A stretch of 64,000 nt of DNA from Streptomyces caniferus (GCF_009811555.1 NZ_BLIN01000002.1:248001-312000); one strand, 5' to 3'. Counted from the stretch's first letter, positions 27,345 to 36,603 are shown. Notes: generated by a model not told the origin, from the sequence alone. Translations and numbers: made by a program.

Positions 27345-27995
27345 TTACCGCTTGCGCGCGGTGGTCTTCTTGGCGGTGGTCTTGCGTGCGGTGGCCTTCT
27401 TCGCGGGGGCCTTCTTCGCCGTCGCCTTCTTGGCGGGGGCGGTCTTCTTCGCGGTGGCCTTCTTCGCGGTGGTCTTCTTGGCCGGGGCCGCCTTCTTGGC
27501 GGTGGCCTTCGTGGCGGTCTTCTTCGCCGTCGTCTTCGTCGCGGTCGTCTTCTTCGCCGCGGTGGTCTTCTTCGCCGCCGCCTTCTTCGCCGTCGTCTTC
27601 TTGGCGGTGGCCTTCTTGGCGGTGGCCTTCTTCGCGGCGGCCTTCTTGATGGCCGTACCACCGGAGAGGCTGCCCTTGGGGGCCTTCTTGACGGAGACCT
27701 CGCCGCCCTTGGGGAGCTTCTTCGAGCCGCTCACCAGATCCTTGAAGCCCTGACCGGCGCGGAAGCGCGGCACGGAGGTCTTCTTGACCCGCACGCGCTC
27801 ACCCGTCTGCGGGTTGCGGGCGTAGCGGGCGGGACGGTCGACCTTCTCGAACGAGCCGAATCCGGTGACCGAAACGCGGTCGCCGGAGACAACTGAACGG
27901 ACGATTGCGTCCAGTACGGCGTCCACCGCGTCCGCGGCGTTCTGACGGCCGCCGAGCTTGTCGGCAATGGCTTCTACGAGCTGCGCCTTGTTCAC
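27345..27995 (-). CDS. hupS: HU-family nucleoid protein HupS with lysine/alanine-rich tail
   Basis: 216 residues. Residues 1-93 are a complete HU domain ([39 protein letters not shown], the DNA-inserting arm; [14 protein letters not shown]). Residues about 105-216 are imperfect [16 protein letters not shown] repeats like eukaryotic histone H1. Dual-domain HU proteins occur only in actinobacteria; S. coelicolor HupS is sporulation-associated and compacts spore nucleoids, and the mycobacterial HupB homolog also lies beside leuD. The repeated tail gives low-complexity DNA at 27350-27650. Confidence 0.95.
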   Translation of the reverse strand: MNKAQLVEAIADKLGGRQNAADAVDAVLDAIVRSVVSGDRVSVTGFGSFEKVDRPARYARNPQTGERVRVKKTSVPRFRAGQGFKDLVSGSKKLPKGGEVSVKKAPKGSLSGGTAIKKAAAKKATAKKATAKKTTAKKAAAKKTTAAKKTTATKTTAKKTATKATAKKAAPAKKTTAKKATAKKTAPAKKATAKKAPAKKATARKTTAKKTTARKR

Positions 27996-28120
27996 GTCTT
28001 CCCCTTCGGAGACATTGCTGGAACGAAAGATTCCAAGCTTTTTCGCACGTTAGGCAGATATATACCGCAAATCAAACACGAAACGGGCTAATCACCCTTG
28101 TGCCGCAACGAAGTCGACCT

Positions 28121-28366
28121 TCACGGACTTCCGTCGGCACGCGCATCTTCGGGATAACGACCTTCGTCGAGGTCTTCCATGAACCACTCCAGACGCCTTG
28201 CCGCGTCCGCAAGATCGTGTTTAGCCGCGGCCGTGATGACGAGCAGCTTCCGGGTCAGCGCCATCCGTACGCCCTCCGGGACTTGCAGTGTGCGCACTGT
28301 TGTATGTGCGTCCTTGAGCCGGTCGGCGACGAGACCGTAGAGCTCGAGTTGGTCGTCGCGTTCCAT
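28121..28366 (-). CDS. Conserved actinobacterial protein, function unknown
   Basis: 81 residues, soluble and mostly helical: MERDDQLELYGLVADRLKDAHTTVRTL, then LTRKLLVITAAAKHDLADAARRLEWFMEDLDEGRYP. No cysteine or catalytic motif is visible. Its place between hup and leuD is conserved in Streptomyces as I remember it. No function is proposed. Confidence 0.75.
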   Translation of the reverse strand: MERDDQLELYGLVADRLKDAHTTVRTLQVPEGVRMALTRKLLVITAAAKHDLADAARRLEWFMEDLDEGRYPEDARADGSP

Positions 28367-28435
28367 GCGCTAATTGTGCCATCTGCGCCGAGTTGTCGCT
28401 TCACGGGGCCTCAACAGCCGCCTCGACAAGCAGAA

Positions 28436-28464
28436 GCGCCCCCTGCCAACTGCACAGGGGGCGC
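28436..28464 (-). terminator. Terminator of the leuCD operon
   Basis: Perfect 10-bp arms GCGCCCCCTG and CAGGGGGCGC with a nine-base loop, about 40 bases after the leuD stop on the minus strand. Confidence 0.8.
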
Positions 28465-28502
28465 ATCGTACGCAATATAGCTTTGAGCCATAAAACCCGA
28501 GG

Positions 28503-29096
28503 TCAGACCTCGATGGTACGCGGCTTGAACGACGGCCTGTTCGCCTCGTACTCCACGATGGAGGACTCCTCCCGAAGGGTGAGGCTGATGTCGTCCAGCC
28601 CCTCCAGCAGGCGCCAACGCGCGTTCTCGTCCAGCTCGAAGTCGGCGCTGACGCCCTCGGCGCGCACCTGCCTGCCGACCAGGTCAACGGTCACCTCGGT
28701 GGCCGGGTCGGCCTCCAGCAGCTGCTGCAGCCGGTCCACGGTCTCCTGCGGCAGGACCACCGTCAGCAGGCCGTTCTTGAGGGAGTTGCCGCGGAAGATG
28801 TCGGCGAACCGCGAGGAGATGACGGCCTTGAAGCCGTAGTTCTGCAGCGCCCAGACGGCGTGCTCGCGCGAGGAGCCGGTACCGAAGTCGGGGCCGGCCA
28901 CCAGCACCGTGGCGCCCTTGTACTGCTCCTGGTTGAGGACGAACTGCCCGTCCTTGCGCCAGGCCTCGAACAGCCCGTCCTCGAAGCCGTCGCGGGTGAC
29001 CTTCTTCAGCCAGTGAGCAGGGATGATCTGGTCGGTGTCGACATTGCTGCGGCGCAGCGGGACGGCCCGGCCGGTGTGGGTGGTGAAAGCTTCCAT
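28503..29096 (-). CDS. leuD: 3-isopropylmalate dehydratase, small subunit
   Basis: 197 residues. With LeuC forms isopropylmalate isomerase of leucine synthesis. [22 protein letters not shown] and [17 protein letters not shown] (swivelling domain substrate loop) are diagnostic. The start is ATG 29096, three bases after the leuC stop, so the two subunits are made in equal amounts from one message. Confidence 0.97.
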   Translation of the reverse strand: MEAFTTHTGRAVPLRRSNVDTDQIIPAHWLKKVTRDGFEDGLFEAWRKDGQFVLNQEQYKGATVLVAGPDFGTGSSREHAVWALQNYGFKAVISSRFADIFRGNSLKNGLLTVVLPQETVDRLQQLLEADPATEVTVDLVGRQVRAEGVSADFELDENARWRLLEGLDDISLTLREESSIVEYEANRPSFKPRTIEV

Positions 29097-29099
29097 GGT

Positions 29100-30530
29100 T
29101 CAGACTCCCGCGGGCGTGGCGACGTCGGCAGCGGACAGATCGGCCGGTGAGGCCAGATGGCCGAGAACCGCCGTTGCGGCGGCGACCTGCGGCGAGACCA
29201 GGTGCGTCCGACCGCCCTTGCCCTGCCGGCCCTCGAAGTTGCGGTTGGAGGTGGACGCGGAGCGCTCACCGGGAGCCAGCTGGTCGGGGTTCATGCCCAG
29301 GCACATCGAGCAGCCCGCGTGCCGCCATTCGGCGCCCGCCGCGGTGAAGACCTTGTCCAGACCCTCGGCCACGGCCTCCAGGGAGACCCGCACCGAGCCG
29401 GGCACGATCAGCATGCGGACGTCGTCGGCGACCTTGCGGCCTTCCAGGATGGAGGCCGCGGAGCGCAGGTCCTCGATCCGGCCGTTGGTGCACGAACCTA
29501 CGAAGACGGTGTCCACCTTGATGTCCCGCAACTGCTGACCCGCCGTCAACCCCATGTACTCCAGGGCCTTTTCGGCGGCGAAGCGCTCCGAGGCGTCCTC
29601 GTACGAAGCCGGGTCGGGGACGCTCGCCGAAAGCGGTGCACCCTGGCCGGGGTTGGTGCCCCAGGTGACGAACGGCGCCAGCGCGGAGGCGTCGATGCGC
29701 ACCTCGGCGTCGAAGACCGCGTCGTCGTCGGTGCGCAGCGTCTTCCAGTACGCGACCGCGGCGTCCCAGTCCTCGCCCTGGGGGGCGTGGTCGCGGCCCT
29801 GCAGGTAGTCGAAGGTGGTCGCGTCGGGGGCGATCATGCCGGCCCGCGCGCCCGCCTCGATGGACATGTTGCAGATGGTCATCCGGGCTTCCATCGACAG
29901 TTTCTCGATGGCCGAGCCGCGGTATTCCAGGACGTAGCCCTGGCCGCCGCCGGTGCCGATCCTGGCGATGATCGCCAGGATGAGGTCCTTGGCCGTCACG
30001 CCGTCGGGCAGCTCGCCGTCGACGGTGATCGCCATGGTCTTGAAGGGCGCCAGCGGCAGCGTCTGGGTGGCCAGGACGTGCTCGACCTGGCTGGTGCCGA
30101 TACCGAACGCCAGCGCGCCGAAGGCTCCGTGGGTGGAGGTGTGGCTGTCACCGCAGACCACGGTGGTGCCGGGCTGGGTCAGTCCCAACTGCGGTCCCAC
30201 GACGTGGACAACACCCTGCTCGACGTCGCCCAGCGGATGCAGCCGGACACCGAACTCGGCACAGTTCTTGCGCAGCGTCTCCAGCTGGGTGCGCGAGACC
30301 GGGTCGGCGATCGGCTTGTCGATGTCGAGGGTCGGGGTGTTGTGGTCCTCGGTGGCGATGGTCAGGTCCGTACGGCGCACCTGGCGGCCGGCCTTGCGGA
30401 GGCCGTCGAACGCCTGCGGGCTGGTGACCTCGTGCAGCAGATGCAGATCGATGAAGAGGAGGTCGGGCTCGCCTTCCGCGCGCCGGACGACGTGGTCGTC
30501 CCAGACCTTCTCCGCGAGTGTCCGTCCCAT
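29100..30530 (-). CDS. leuC: 3-isopropylmalate dehydratase, large subunit
   Basis: 476 residues, aconitase-superfamily subunit holding a 4Fe-4S cluster. Cluster cysteines are in [10 protein letters not shown] and [23 protein letters not shown] is the N terminus, and [15 protein letters not shown] the substrate motif. ATG with GGAGGG upstream. It is divergent from ndgR, whose product is known in S. coelicolor to activate leuCD, and a palindrome lies between. Confidence 0.97.
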   Translation of the reverse strand: MGRTLAEKVWDDHVVRRAEGEPDLLFIDLHLLHEVTSPQAFDGLRKAGRQVRRTDLTIATEDHNTPTLDIDKPIADPVSRTQLETLRKNCAEFGVRLHPLGDVEQGVVHVVGPQLGLTQPGTTVVCGDSHTSTHGAFGALAFGIGTSQVEHVLATQTLPLAPFKTMAITVDGELPDGVTAKDLILAIIARIGTGGGQGYVLEYRGSAIEKLSMEARMTICNMSIEAGARAGMIAPDATTFDYLQGRDHAPQGEDWDAAVAYWKTLRTDDDAVFDAEVRIDASALAPFVTWGTNPGQGAPLSASVPDPASYEDASERFAAEKALEYMGLTAGQQLRDIKVDTVFVGSCTNGRIEDLRSAASILEGRKVADDVRMLIVPGSVRVSLEAVAEGLDKVFTAAGAEWRHAGCSMCLGMNPDQLAPGERSASTSNRNFEGRQGKGGRTHLVSPQVAAATAVLGHLASPADLSAADVATPAGV

Positions 30531-30672
30531 CGCTTTCCCTCCGGCCGGCCGCAGTGCCGGCCTTTCTCGTCTGTGCGCGATGCCCGTAGATCTCCCCGTG
30601 CCGGGCCTTTACGCCGGGCCCTGGTCCAGGGCCACACCTACAGATTGACGACTTCCCCGGAAAATTGAACTT

Positions 30673-30693
30673 GCGTTTCACAGTGTGAGACGC
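30673..30693. promoter_or_regulatory. Candidate NdgR operator between leuC and ndgR
   Basis: A 21-bp near-perfect palindrome, GCGTTTCACA-G-TGTGAGACGC, with a perfect core TCACAGTGTGA. It lies 13 bp before the ndgR start and about 150 bp before leuC, fitting autoregulation and leuCD activation by an IclR-type dimer. Confidence 0.65.
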
Positions 30694-30705
30694 GAGTATC
30701 GTTGC

Positions 30706-31422
30706 ATGGACAACTCTAGCGGCGTCGGCGTTCTCGACAAGGCAGCTCTGGTTTTGAGTGCCCTGGAGTCCGGTCCGGCCACCCTCGCCGGGCTGGTCGC
30801 GGCGACAGGGCTCGCACGACCCACGGCCCACCGGCTGGCCGTGGCACTGGAACACCACCGGATGGTGGCGAGGGACATGCAGGGCCGGTTCATCCTGGGC
30901 CCGCGCCTTTCCGAGCTCTCCGCGGCGGCCGGCGAGGACCGCCTGCTGGCCACGGCCGGCCCGGTGCTCACGCATCTGCGCGATGTGACGGGCGAAAGCG
31001 CCCAGCTCTATCGCCGGCAGGGCGATATGCGGATCTGCGTGGCGGCGGCGGAACGGCTGTCCGGACTGCGGGACACCGTCCCGGTCGGCTCCACGCTCCC
31101 CATGAAGGCGGGCTCGGCCGCCCAGATCCTGATGGCCTGGGAGGAGCCCGAGCGGCTGCACCGCGGTCTGCAGGGCGCGCGCTTCACGGCCACCGCCCTG
31201 TCCGGCGTACGGCGCCGGGGCTGGGCCCAGTCGATCGGCGAGCGCGAGCCGGGCGTGGCCTCGGTCTCCGCCCCCGTGCGCGGCCCCTCCAACCGCGTGG
31301 TGGCCGCCGTATCGGTCTCCGGCCCGATCGAGCGGCTGACCCGCCACCCCGGCCGGATGCACGCCCAGGCGGTCATCGACGCGGCGGCCCGCCTCTCCGA
31401 GGGCCTGCGGCGCACCGGCTGA
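30706..31422 (+). CDS. ndgR: IclR-family regulator NdgR
   Basis: 238 residues from ATG 30706 (MDNSSGVGVLDKAALVLSAL, the conserved N terminus); a GTG at 30685 falls inside the palindrome and is rejected. The winged helix is at about 20-65 (TLAGLVAATGLARPTAHRLAVALEHHRMV) and the IclR effector domain covers 80-235. NdgR controls leucine and branched-chain amino acid genes and links nitrogen supply to antibiotic production in Streptomyces. There is no good Shine-Dalgarno sequence, so translation may be leaderless. Confidence 0.93.
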   Translation: MDNSSGVGVLDKAALVLSALESGPATLAGLVAATGLARPTAHRLAVALEHHRMVARDMQGRFILGPRLSELSAAAGEDRLLATAGPVLTHLRDVTGESAQLYRRQGDMRICVAAAERLSGLRDTVPVGSTLPMKAGSAAQILMAWEEPERLHRGLQGARFTATALSGVRRRGWAQSIGEREPGVASVSAPVRGPSNRVVAAVSVSGPIERLTRHPGRMHAQAVIDAAARLSEGLRRTG

Positions 31423-31483
31423 GCACCCCGCGACACGGCCGGGCAGGAGCCGCGGCCGGTTGCGGTCACGACGACGAAAAGGA

Positions 31484-31516
31484 GCGGCCCCGCGCGGACG
31501 GTCCGCGCGGGGCCGC
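31484..31516. terminator. Bidirectional terminator
   Basis: Perfect 16-bp arms GCGGCCCCGCGCGGAC and its complement around a single base, between convergent ndgR and the DUF4188 gene. Confidence 0.85.
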
Positions 31517-31525
31517 CCCGGCCGC

Positions 31526-32008
31526 TCAGGCCGCCATCCGGTCCGCCGCCCGCTCCCCGCGGCGTCCGACCGGCACCGTCCCCAGGGCCTTCCCCAGCCC
31601 GAACGACGGCATATTGACGTAGATGCTCTCGTACGAGCCCGCCGGGACGACATAGGTCTCGTGCCAGAAGCCGACCTTGTTCCGCCCCTCCCGTGCCCGC
31701 CGGTTGAATGCCGCCCAGGCCGGCCGGTGCGCGCCGTCGGGGTCCGTGGCGTAGGCGAACAGCTTCTCCTTCGAGTCCCAGTACTGCAGGACCCCAAAGC
31801 TCCTCCCCGGCCCGACGAGCGGACGGTAGGCGAGCATCCCGCTGTCCGGATCCCGCGCCAGCTCCTTGAGCATGCGCGGCATGGCCCGGAACACCGGAAG
31901 CCAACTGCGCACCGCGCGCCAGCTGTTGACCCGCATCCCGATGAGGAAGACCACCACCTCCCGGTCGCCGTCCGTCGTCATCCGTCCCTGCACCGGCTCG
32001 TCGCTCAT
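31526..32008 (-). CDS. DUF4188 family protein
   Basis: 160 residues from ATG 32008 (GAGGGGG upstream). It resembles dimeric ferredoxin-like monooxygenase folds: VVVFLIGMRVNSWRAVRSWLPVFRAMPRML, then GVLQYWDSKEKLFAYATDPDGAHRPAWAAFN, then VGFWHETYVVPAGSYESIYVNMPSFGLGKA. DUF4188 members often sit beside MerR or TetR regulators; the substrate is unknown. Divergent from the MerR gene and probably controlled by it. Confidence 0.82.
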   Translation of the reverse strand: MSDEPVQGRMTTDGDREVVVFLIGMRVNSWRAVRSWLPVFRAMPRMLKELARDPDSGMLAYRPLVGPGRSFGVLQYWDSKEKLFAYATDPDGAHRPAWAAFNRRAREGRNKVGFWHETYVVPAGSYESIYVNMPSFGLGKALGTVPVGRRGERAADRMAA

Positions 32009-32027
32009 GACAGCCCCCTCGGTCATT

Positions 32028-32056
32028 GGATAGCTTTACTATCCATGATTGGATAG
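32028..32056. promoter_or_regulatory. Candidate MerR operator/promoter
   Basis: GGATAG-cttta-CTATCC (32028-32044) is a perfect inverted repeat, followed by a third GGATAG at 32051-32056, all between the divergent DUF4188 and merR starts. This is where a MerR dimer would twist an overlong promoter spacer. Confidence 0.55.
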
Positions 32057-32086
32057 TGACACTCTCCAAGGGAAGGTGCAAGAGGT

Positions 32087-32734
32087 ATGCGACTGGCGGA
32101 GCTGAGCGAGCGCAGCGGGGTGTCGACCGCCACGATCAAGTACTACCTACGGGAGCGGCTGCTGCCTCCGGGCCGCCGGATCACCGCCACCCAGTCCGCG
32201 TACGACGAGGAGCACCTGCGACGGCTGCGGCTGGTCCGGGCGCTGATCCAGATCGGCCGGATCCCCGTGAGCACCGCCCGCGAGGTACTGGCCGCCGTCG
32301 AGGACGACTCCCGCGACCAGCTCTCCCGCCTGGGAGAGGTCGTCGGGGCACTCCCCCACGGCCCGGAGCCCGACGAGAACGACCCGGCCACCGCCGTCGG
32401 CCGGCGCACCGCCACCGAGCTGCTGCGCCAGGCCGGCTGGCAGTTCAGCCTGGAGATCCGCGAGGAGTTCCCCGCCTTCCGGATGCTCGTGGCCGCCATC
32501 GCCGCCCTGCACCGCCTCGGCTACGCCTGCGACACCGCACATCTGCTGCCCTACGCACGGCAGGCGGCGCACGTGGCGGTCGCCGACCTGGATCTGGTCG
32601 AGGAATTCACGTCGCCGACGGAGCAGCTGGAGGCAGCGGTGGCCCTGACCGTGCTCTACGAGCCGGTGCTGCTGAGCCTGCGCCGGCTGGCGGAGGCGGA
32701 GGAGTCCAACCGGCGCTTCGGCCAGGGGAGTTGA
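32087..32734 (+). CDS. MerR-family transcriptional regulator
   Basis: 215 residues. The N-terminal MerR winged helix is clear: MRLAELSERSGVSTATIKYYLRERLLPPG, then SAYDEEHLRRLRLVRALIQIGRIPVSTAREVLA. The C-terminal 130 residues are helical with one cysteine (YACDTAH), unlike the metal-sensing members, so a small organic effector is more likely. Divergent from a DUF4188 gene with a shared palindromic region. Confidence 0.9.
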   Translation: MRLAELSERSGVSTATIKYYLRERLLPPGRRITATQSAYDEEHLRRLRLVRALIQIGRIPVSTAREVLAAVEDDSRDQLSRLGEVVGALPHGPEPDENDPATAVGRRTATELLRQAGWQFSLEIREEFPAFRMLVAAIAALHRLGYACDTAHLLPYARQAAHVAVADLDLVEEFTSPTEQLEAAVALTVLYEPVLLSLRRLAEAEESNRRFGQGS

Positions 32735-32739
32735 CACGA

Positions 32740-32770
32740 AGAAGCCCCCCGCATGATGCGGGGGGCTTCT
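32740..32770. terminator. Bidirectional terminator between merR and the tRNA cluster
   Basis: Perfect 14-bp arms AGAAGCCCCCCGCA/TGCGGGGGGCTTCT with loop TGA; a T-rich tail follows on the plus strand. It also closes the minus-strand tRNA operon eight bases after the last tRNA-Glu. Confidence 0.88.
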
Positions 32771-32778
32771 CTTTCTTG

Positions 32779-32851
32779 TACCCCCGACCGGATTCGAACC
32801 GGCGCTACCGCCTTGAGAGGGCGGCGTGCTAGGCCGCTACACAACGGGGGC
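32779..32851 (-). tRNA. tRNA-Glu (CTC), last gene of the tRNA cluster
   Basis: 73 bases forming a full cloverleaf on the minus strand. The acceptor starts GCCCCCG, the anticodon loop is CTCTCAA (anticodon CTC at plus 32815-32817 reversed), and the T arm carries GGTTCGAATCC. CCA is not encoded. It looks identical to the copies at 32979 and 33141. Confidence 0.95.
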
Positions 32852-32890
32852 AAGTTTTCGTGCAGTTGAGTGTCCGGAGGACACACCGCG

Positions 32891-32962
32891 CTGGGCTACC
32901 AGGACTCGAACCTAGACTAAATGAACCAGAATCACTCGTGCTGCCAATTACACCATAGCCCA
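32891..32962 (-). tRNA. tRNA-Gln (CTG), copy 1
   Basis: 72 bases on the minus strand beginning TGGGCTATGGTGTAATTGG. The anticodon loop TTCTGGT gives CTG; the stem AGTGA/TCATT pairs fully with one G-U. The T arm is AGGTTCGAGTCCT. CCA is not encoded. Confidence 0.95.
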
Positions 32963-32978
32963 TGGTGGTTTAGACCAG

Positions 32979-33051
32979 TACCCCCGACCGGATTCGAACC
33001 GGCGCTACCGCCTTGAGAGGGCGGCGTGCTAGGCCGCTACACAACGGGGGC
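32979..33051 (-). tRNA. tRNA-Glu (CTC), middle copy
   Basis: Identical by eye over 73 bases to the tRNA-Glu at 32779. It lies 16 bp upstream of tRNA-Gln copy 1 on the minus strand, so the two are on one transcript. Confidence 0.95.
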
Positions 33052-33140
33052 CCTAGCGATCCTCCACGCGACCGGGGCCGCGTGGGCTCTACATCGTCGC
33101 ATCCGGGAGCGACCCGAAGGAGACGGAGAGGAAGGATCTG

Positions 33141-33213
33141 TACCCCCGACCGGATTCGAACCGGCGCTACCGCCTTGAGAGGGCGGCGTGCTAGGCCGCT
33201 ACACAACGGGGGC
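33141..33213 (-). tRNA. tRNA-Glu (CTC), third copy
   Basis: The same 73-base sequence as the other two tRNA-Glu genes, separated by about 90 and 58 bp from its neighbours in the cluster. Confidence 0.95.
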
Positions 33214-33271
33214 CCTAGTACTGCACTCAAGAAACCTTCCACACGGTCATGGTGGACCGAAAGATCTCTTG

Positions 33272-33343
33272 CTGGGCTACCAGGACTCGAACCTAGACTA
33301 ACGGAACCAGAAACCGTCGTGCTGCCAATTACACCATAGCCCA
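33272..33343 (-). tRNA. tRNA-Gln (CTG), copy 2, first gene of cluster
   Basis: 72 bases, same body as copy 1, but the anticodon stem is ACGGT/TCCGT around TTCTGGT. Two stem pairs are changed with compensation and the pair 31-39 becomes a T-T mismatch. The anticodon stays CTG. Confidence 0.93.
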
Positions 33344-33430
33344 CCAAAACTCAACCCCCCGTGGGGGGTTTGTTTGGTTTGCGCTTTCCGGCCGGGCCTT
33401 TCGGCCCTCTCGGGCGGCGCAGGAAGAACA

Positions 33431-34180
33431 TTACCTGATCGTGGACGGCGCACCAAAACCGGTAACTTCGCGCAACAGCTCGGGGAGCTCCGCCAGGTCC
33501 GCGATCCGCCGCACCCCCGGCGGCAGCTCCTCCCCGGCCTCCTCCCCAGTGCCCGCACGGTCCAGCCATACGGCGGCCAGCCCGGCGTCGCGGGCACCGA
33601 GCGCGTCGATATCGAGCTTGTCGCCCACGTAGACCACGTCGCCGGGCGTTAGGCCAAGCGCCTTACAGGCGGCGTGGAATGCCTCCGCGGCGGGCTTGGC
33701 GTACCCCAGCTCATCGGCGCAGAGCACCGTCTCGAAGGCCCCGCGGATGCCGAGGACGTCCAGTTTGCGCTCCTGGTTGGCGGTGGAGGCGTTGGACAGC
33801 ACCGCCTGCCGTACCAGCGGCGCGAGCGCCTCCAGTACGGGCGCGGAGTCCGGGAAGAGGACCCAGGACGCCTCGTAATGGGCGATGTACCGGCCGAACC
33901 AGGCATCGGCGTCGGCGTCGGAGAGGAGCGGGGTTCCCAGAAACGTCCGGGCCCGGGCCCTGCGGTGGTCGAGGAAGCCCACCTCGCCGGCGAGGAAACG
34001 GGCGAACTCGGTCTCCATCGCCGCCCGCCAGCGCTCCAGGGCCTCCTCGTCGCCGTGTGCGGGGCCGTGTGCGGGAAGGAGCCCCTCGGCCCGGAAGTGC
34101 CGCAGCGCACCGGCCCGGTCCGACCCGGTGTAGTCGAAGAGGGTGTCGTCGAGGTCCCAGAGGACGGCGCGAACGGGCAT
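33431..34180 (-). CDS. HAD-superfamily hydrolase
   Basis: 249 residues, cytosolic. Motif I is WDLDDTLFDY (nucleophile Asp), motif II SNAST, motif III lysine in YAKPAAEAF, and motif IV VYVGDKLDIDALGARDAG. The helical cap after motif I is the C1 type, as in pyrimidine 5'-nucleotidase YjjG and phosphoglycolate phosphatases. The substrate is unknown. The gene follows gltX on the same strand after a terminator-like hairpin. Confidence 0.88.
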   Translation of the reverse strand: MPVRAVLWDLDDTLFDYTGSDRAGALRHFRAEGLLPAHGPAHGDEEALERWRAAMETEFARFLAGEVGFLDHRRARARTFLGTPLLSDADADAWFGRYIAHYEASWVLFPDSAPVLEALAPLVRQAVLSNASTANQERKLDVLGIRGAFETVLCADELGYAKPAAEAFHAACKALGLTPGDVVYVGDKLDIDALGARDAGLAAVWLDRAGTGEEAGEELPPGVRRIADLAELPELLREVTGFGAPSTIR

Positions 34181-34209
34181 ACCGGCAATGTAACCGAATG
34201 CCCCGGACA

Positions 34210-34251
34210 GCCCACGGGCCCGGAAGCCGTGCGGCGTCCGGGCCCGTGGGC
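34210..34251 (-). terminator. Terminator of gltX
   Basis: 15-bp arms GCCCACGGGCCCGGA and its complement with a 12-base loop, directly after the gltX stop on the minus strand. Confidence 0.8.
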
Positions 34252-34263
34252 ACTGCTGCGGGG

Positions 34264-35754
34264 TCAGCCGGCCAGCTTGGCCAGGGCCGCGTCGATGCGC
34301 TGGAGGGTGCGCTCCTTGCCGAGGATCTCCAGGGACTCGAAGAGGGGCAGGCCGACCGTGCGGCCGGTGACCGCCACCCGGACGGGGGCCTGTGCCTTGC
34401 CGAGCTTGAGGCCGTGCTCCTCGCCGGCGGCCAGGACGGCCTCCTTGAGGGGCTCGGGGCCGGCCGCCCAGTCGGCGGCGTCGAGCGTGGCGCGGGCCGT
34501 GGTGAGCAGCGCGACCGGGTCGCCCTTCATCGCCTTCGTCCAGGACGCCTCGTCCTCGACCGGCTCCTTGCGGAAGAGGAAGTCGACATTGGCGGTGATG
34601 TCGGAGAGGACGGTGAGGCGGGTCTGGGCGTGCGGGGCGATGGCCTGCCAGGCCGCCTCGTCGAAGTCCTCGGGGGCCCAGTTGGCGTGCGGGGCCTTCA
34701 GCCAGGGCTCGCAGGCCGTGATGAAGTCCTTCACGTCCAGCCGGCGGATGTGGTCGGCGTTGATCGCCTCGGCCTTCTTCAGGTCGAAGCGGGCCGGGTT
34801 GGCGTTGACGTCCGCGATGTCGAACTTCTCGATCAGCTCGGGGACGGAGAAGAGGTCCTGGTCCGCCGAGAAGGACCAGCCGAGCAGCGCAAGGTAGTTG
34901 AGCAGGCCCTCGGGGAGGAAGCCGCGCTCGCGGTAGAGGTTGAGGTTCGCCTGCGGGTCACGCTTGGAGAGCTTCTTGTTGCCCTCGCCCATGACGTAGG
35001 GCAGATGGCCGAAGGCAGGGATGTCCTTGGCGATGCCCAGCTCGATCAGCGCCTTGTACAGGGCGATCTGGCGGGGGGTGGAGGAGAGCAGGTCCTCGCC
35101 GCGCAGGACGTGGGTGATCTCCATCAGGGCGTCGTCGACGGGGTTGACGAGGGTGTAGAGGGGCGCGCCGTTGGCACGGACGATGCCGTAGTCCGGGACG
35201 TTCTCCGGGGTGAAGGTCAGCTCGCCGCGCACCAGGTCCTGGAAGGTGATCGGCTCGTCGGGCATCCGGAAGCGGACGATGGAGGTGCGGCCCTCCGCCT
35301 CGTACGCGGCCTTCTGCTCGTCGGTGAGCGTGCGGCACGTGCCGTCGTAACCGGAGGGGCGGCCGGCGGCGCGGGCGGCGTCGCGGCGGGTGTCCAGCTC
35401 TTCGGTGGTGCAGTAGCAGTGGTACGCGTGGCCGGCGGCGAGGAGCTTGTCGGCGATGTCCTTGTAGAGGTCCATGCGCTGCGACTGGCGGTACGGCGCG
35501 TGCGGGCCGCCGACCTCGGGGCCCTCGTCCCAGTCGAAGCCGAGCCAGTGGAACGAGTCCAGCAGCTGGTTGTAGGACTCTTCGGAGTCGCGGGCCGCGT
35601 CGGTGTCCTCGATCCGGAAGACCAGGGTCCCCTTGTTGTGCCGTGCGTAGGCCCAGTTGAACAGGGCGGTACGGATCAGGCCGACATGGGGGTTACCGGT
35701 CGGGGAGGGACAGAAACGGACGCGGACGGGGGTGCCGGGGGTCGCGTTAGCCAC
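34264..35754 (-). CDS. gltX: Glutamyl-tRNA synthetase (probably non-discriminating)
   Basis: 496 residues, class I aminoacyl-tRNA synthetase. [19 protein letters not shown] is the HIGH-type site, FRIEDTD the glutamate pocket, and [11 protein letters not shown] the KMSKS loop. Actinobacteria generally lack GlnRS: GluRS charges tRNA-Glu and also misacylates tRNA-Gln, and GatCAB amidates the product. The upstream FAH-family gene overlaps the start by eight bases. A cluster of three tRNA-Glu and two tRNA-Gln genes lies just downstream on the same strand. Confidence 0.96.
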   Translation of the reverse strand: MANATPGTPVRVRFCPSPTGNPHVGLIRTALFNWAYARHNKGTLVFRIEDTDAARDSEESYNQLLDSFHWLGFDWDEGPEVGGPHAPYRQSQRMDLYKDIADKLLAAGHAYHCYCTTEELDTRRDAARAAGRPSGYDGTCRTLTDEQKAAYEAEGRTSIVRFRMPDEPITFQDLVRGELTFTPENVPDYGIVRANGAPLYTLVNPVDDALMEITHVLRGEDLLSSTPRQIALYKALIELGIAKDIPAFGHLPYVMGEGNKKLSKRDPQANLNLYRERGFLPEGLLNYLALLGWSFSADQDLFSVPELIEKFDIADVNANPARFDLKKAEAINADHIRRLDVKDFITACEPWLKAPHANWAPEDFDEAAWQAIAPHAQTRLTVLSDITANVDFLFRKEPVEDEASWTKAMKGDPVALLTTARATLDAADWAAGPEPLKEAVLAAGEEHGLKLGKAQAPVRVAVTGRTVGLPLFESLEILGKERTLQRIDAALAKLAG

Positions 35755-36520
35755 GCTTGATCACCTTGTTGGTGAGAGTGCCGATGCCTTCGATGGTGAC
35801 GGCGACCTCGTCGCCGACGTTGAGGGGGCCGACCCCGGCCGGGGTGCCCGTCAGGATGACGTCGCCCGGGAGCAGGGTCATCGCCTCGGTGATGTGGACG
35901 ATCAGGTCCTCCACCGGGCGGACCATGTCGCTGGTGCGGCCGAGCTGGCGCTGTTCGCCGTTGACCGTGCACTGGACGGCGAGGCCCGCGGCGATGTCCT
36001 CGGGGGTGAGCCCGGTCTCGACCCAGGGGCCGAGCGGGCAGGAGCTGTCGAAGCCCTTGGCCCTGGCCCACTGCTTCTCGCGCTGCTGCACATCGCGCGC
36101 GGTGACGTCGTTGGCGCAGGTGTAGCCGAGGATGACGTCCTTGGCGCGCTCGCGGGGCACCTCCCGGCACATACGGCCGATGACGACGGCGAGCTCCGCC
36201 TCGTGGTGCACCTCCTGGGAGAAGGAGGGGTACGCGATGGGGTCGCCGGGGCCGGTCACCGAGGTGGACGGCTTGAAGAAGGTGACCGGCACGTCCGGGA
36301 CGTCGTTGCCCAGCTCGGCGGCGTGATCGGCGTAGTTGCGGCCGATCGCCACGATCTTGTTGGGCAGGACCGGCGGCAGCAGCCGGACCTTGTCGAGGGG
36401 GACCTTCTGGCCCGAGCGCTCGAATTCTGCGAAGGGATGCCCCTTGATGACGTCGAGTTCGTCGCCTTCGAGGACGCCGAAGCCGACGTTGCCGTCGATG
36501 GAGAATCTGGCGATGCGCAC
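35747..36520 (-). CDS. Fumarylacetoacetate hydrolase family protein
   Basis: 257 residues. [15 protein letters not shown] and [15 protein letters not shown] are the family's N-terminal motifs. The metal ligands are in [12 protein letters not shown] and [25 protein letters not shown] ends the fold. Members hydrolyse or decarboxylate acylpyruvates and oxaloacetate; the exact substrate is not evident. Its gene overlaps gltX by eight bases, an arrangement also found in mycobacteria (Rv2993c/Rv2992c). GTG start. Confidence 0.9.
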   Translation of the reverse strand: MRIARFSIDGNVGFGVLEGDELDVIKGHPFAEFERSGQKVPLDKVRLLPPVLPNKIVAIGRNYADHAAELGNDVPDVPVTFFKPSTSVTGPGDPIAYPSFSQEVHHEAELAVVIGRMCREVPRERAKDVILGYTCANDVTARDVQQREKQWARAKGFDSSCPLGPWVETGLTPEDIAAGLAVQCTVNGEQRQLGRTSDMVRPVEDLIVHITEAMTLLPGDVILTGTPAGVGPLNVGDEVAVTIEGIGTLTNKVIKRG

Positions 36521-36603
36521 GGGTTGCCGCTGCCCCTCAATTGATCACTGGCCGGAGTTGACACTCCAGGCTATCGCGGGGCCGCTGCCGATCCGGTGAC
36601 GTC

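Noticed and set aside
27345..27650. Short-period repeat at the hupS end considered as satellite DNA
   Set aside because: It is coding sequence for the lysine/alanine-rich tail in the correct frame.
32779..33343. Repeated near-identical units considered as a CRISPR-like array
   Set aside because: The units fold as tRNA-Glu and tRNA-Gln cloverleafs; spacers are irregular and there are no cas genes.
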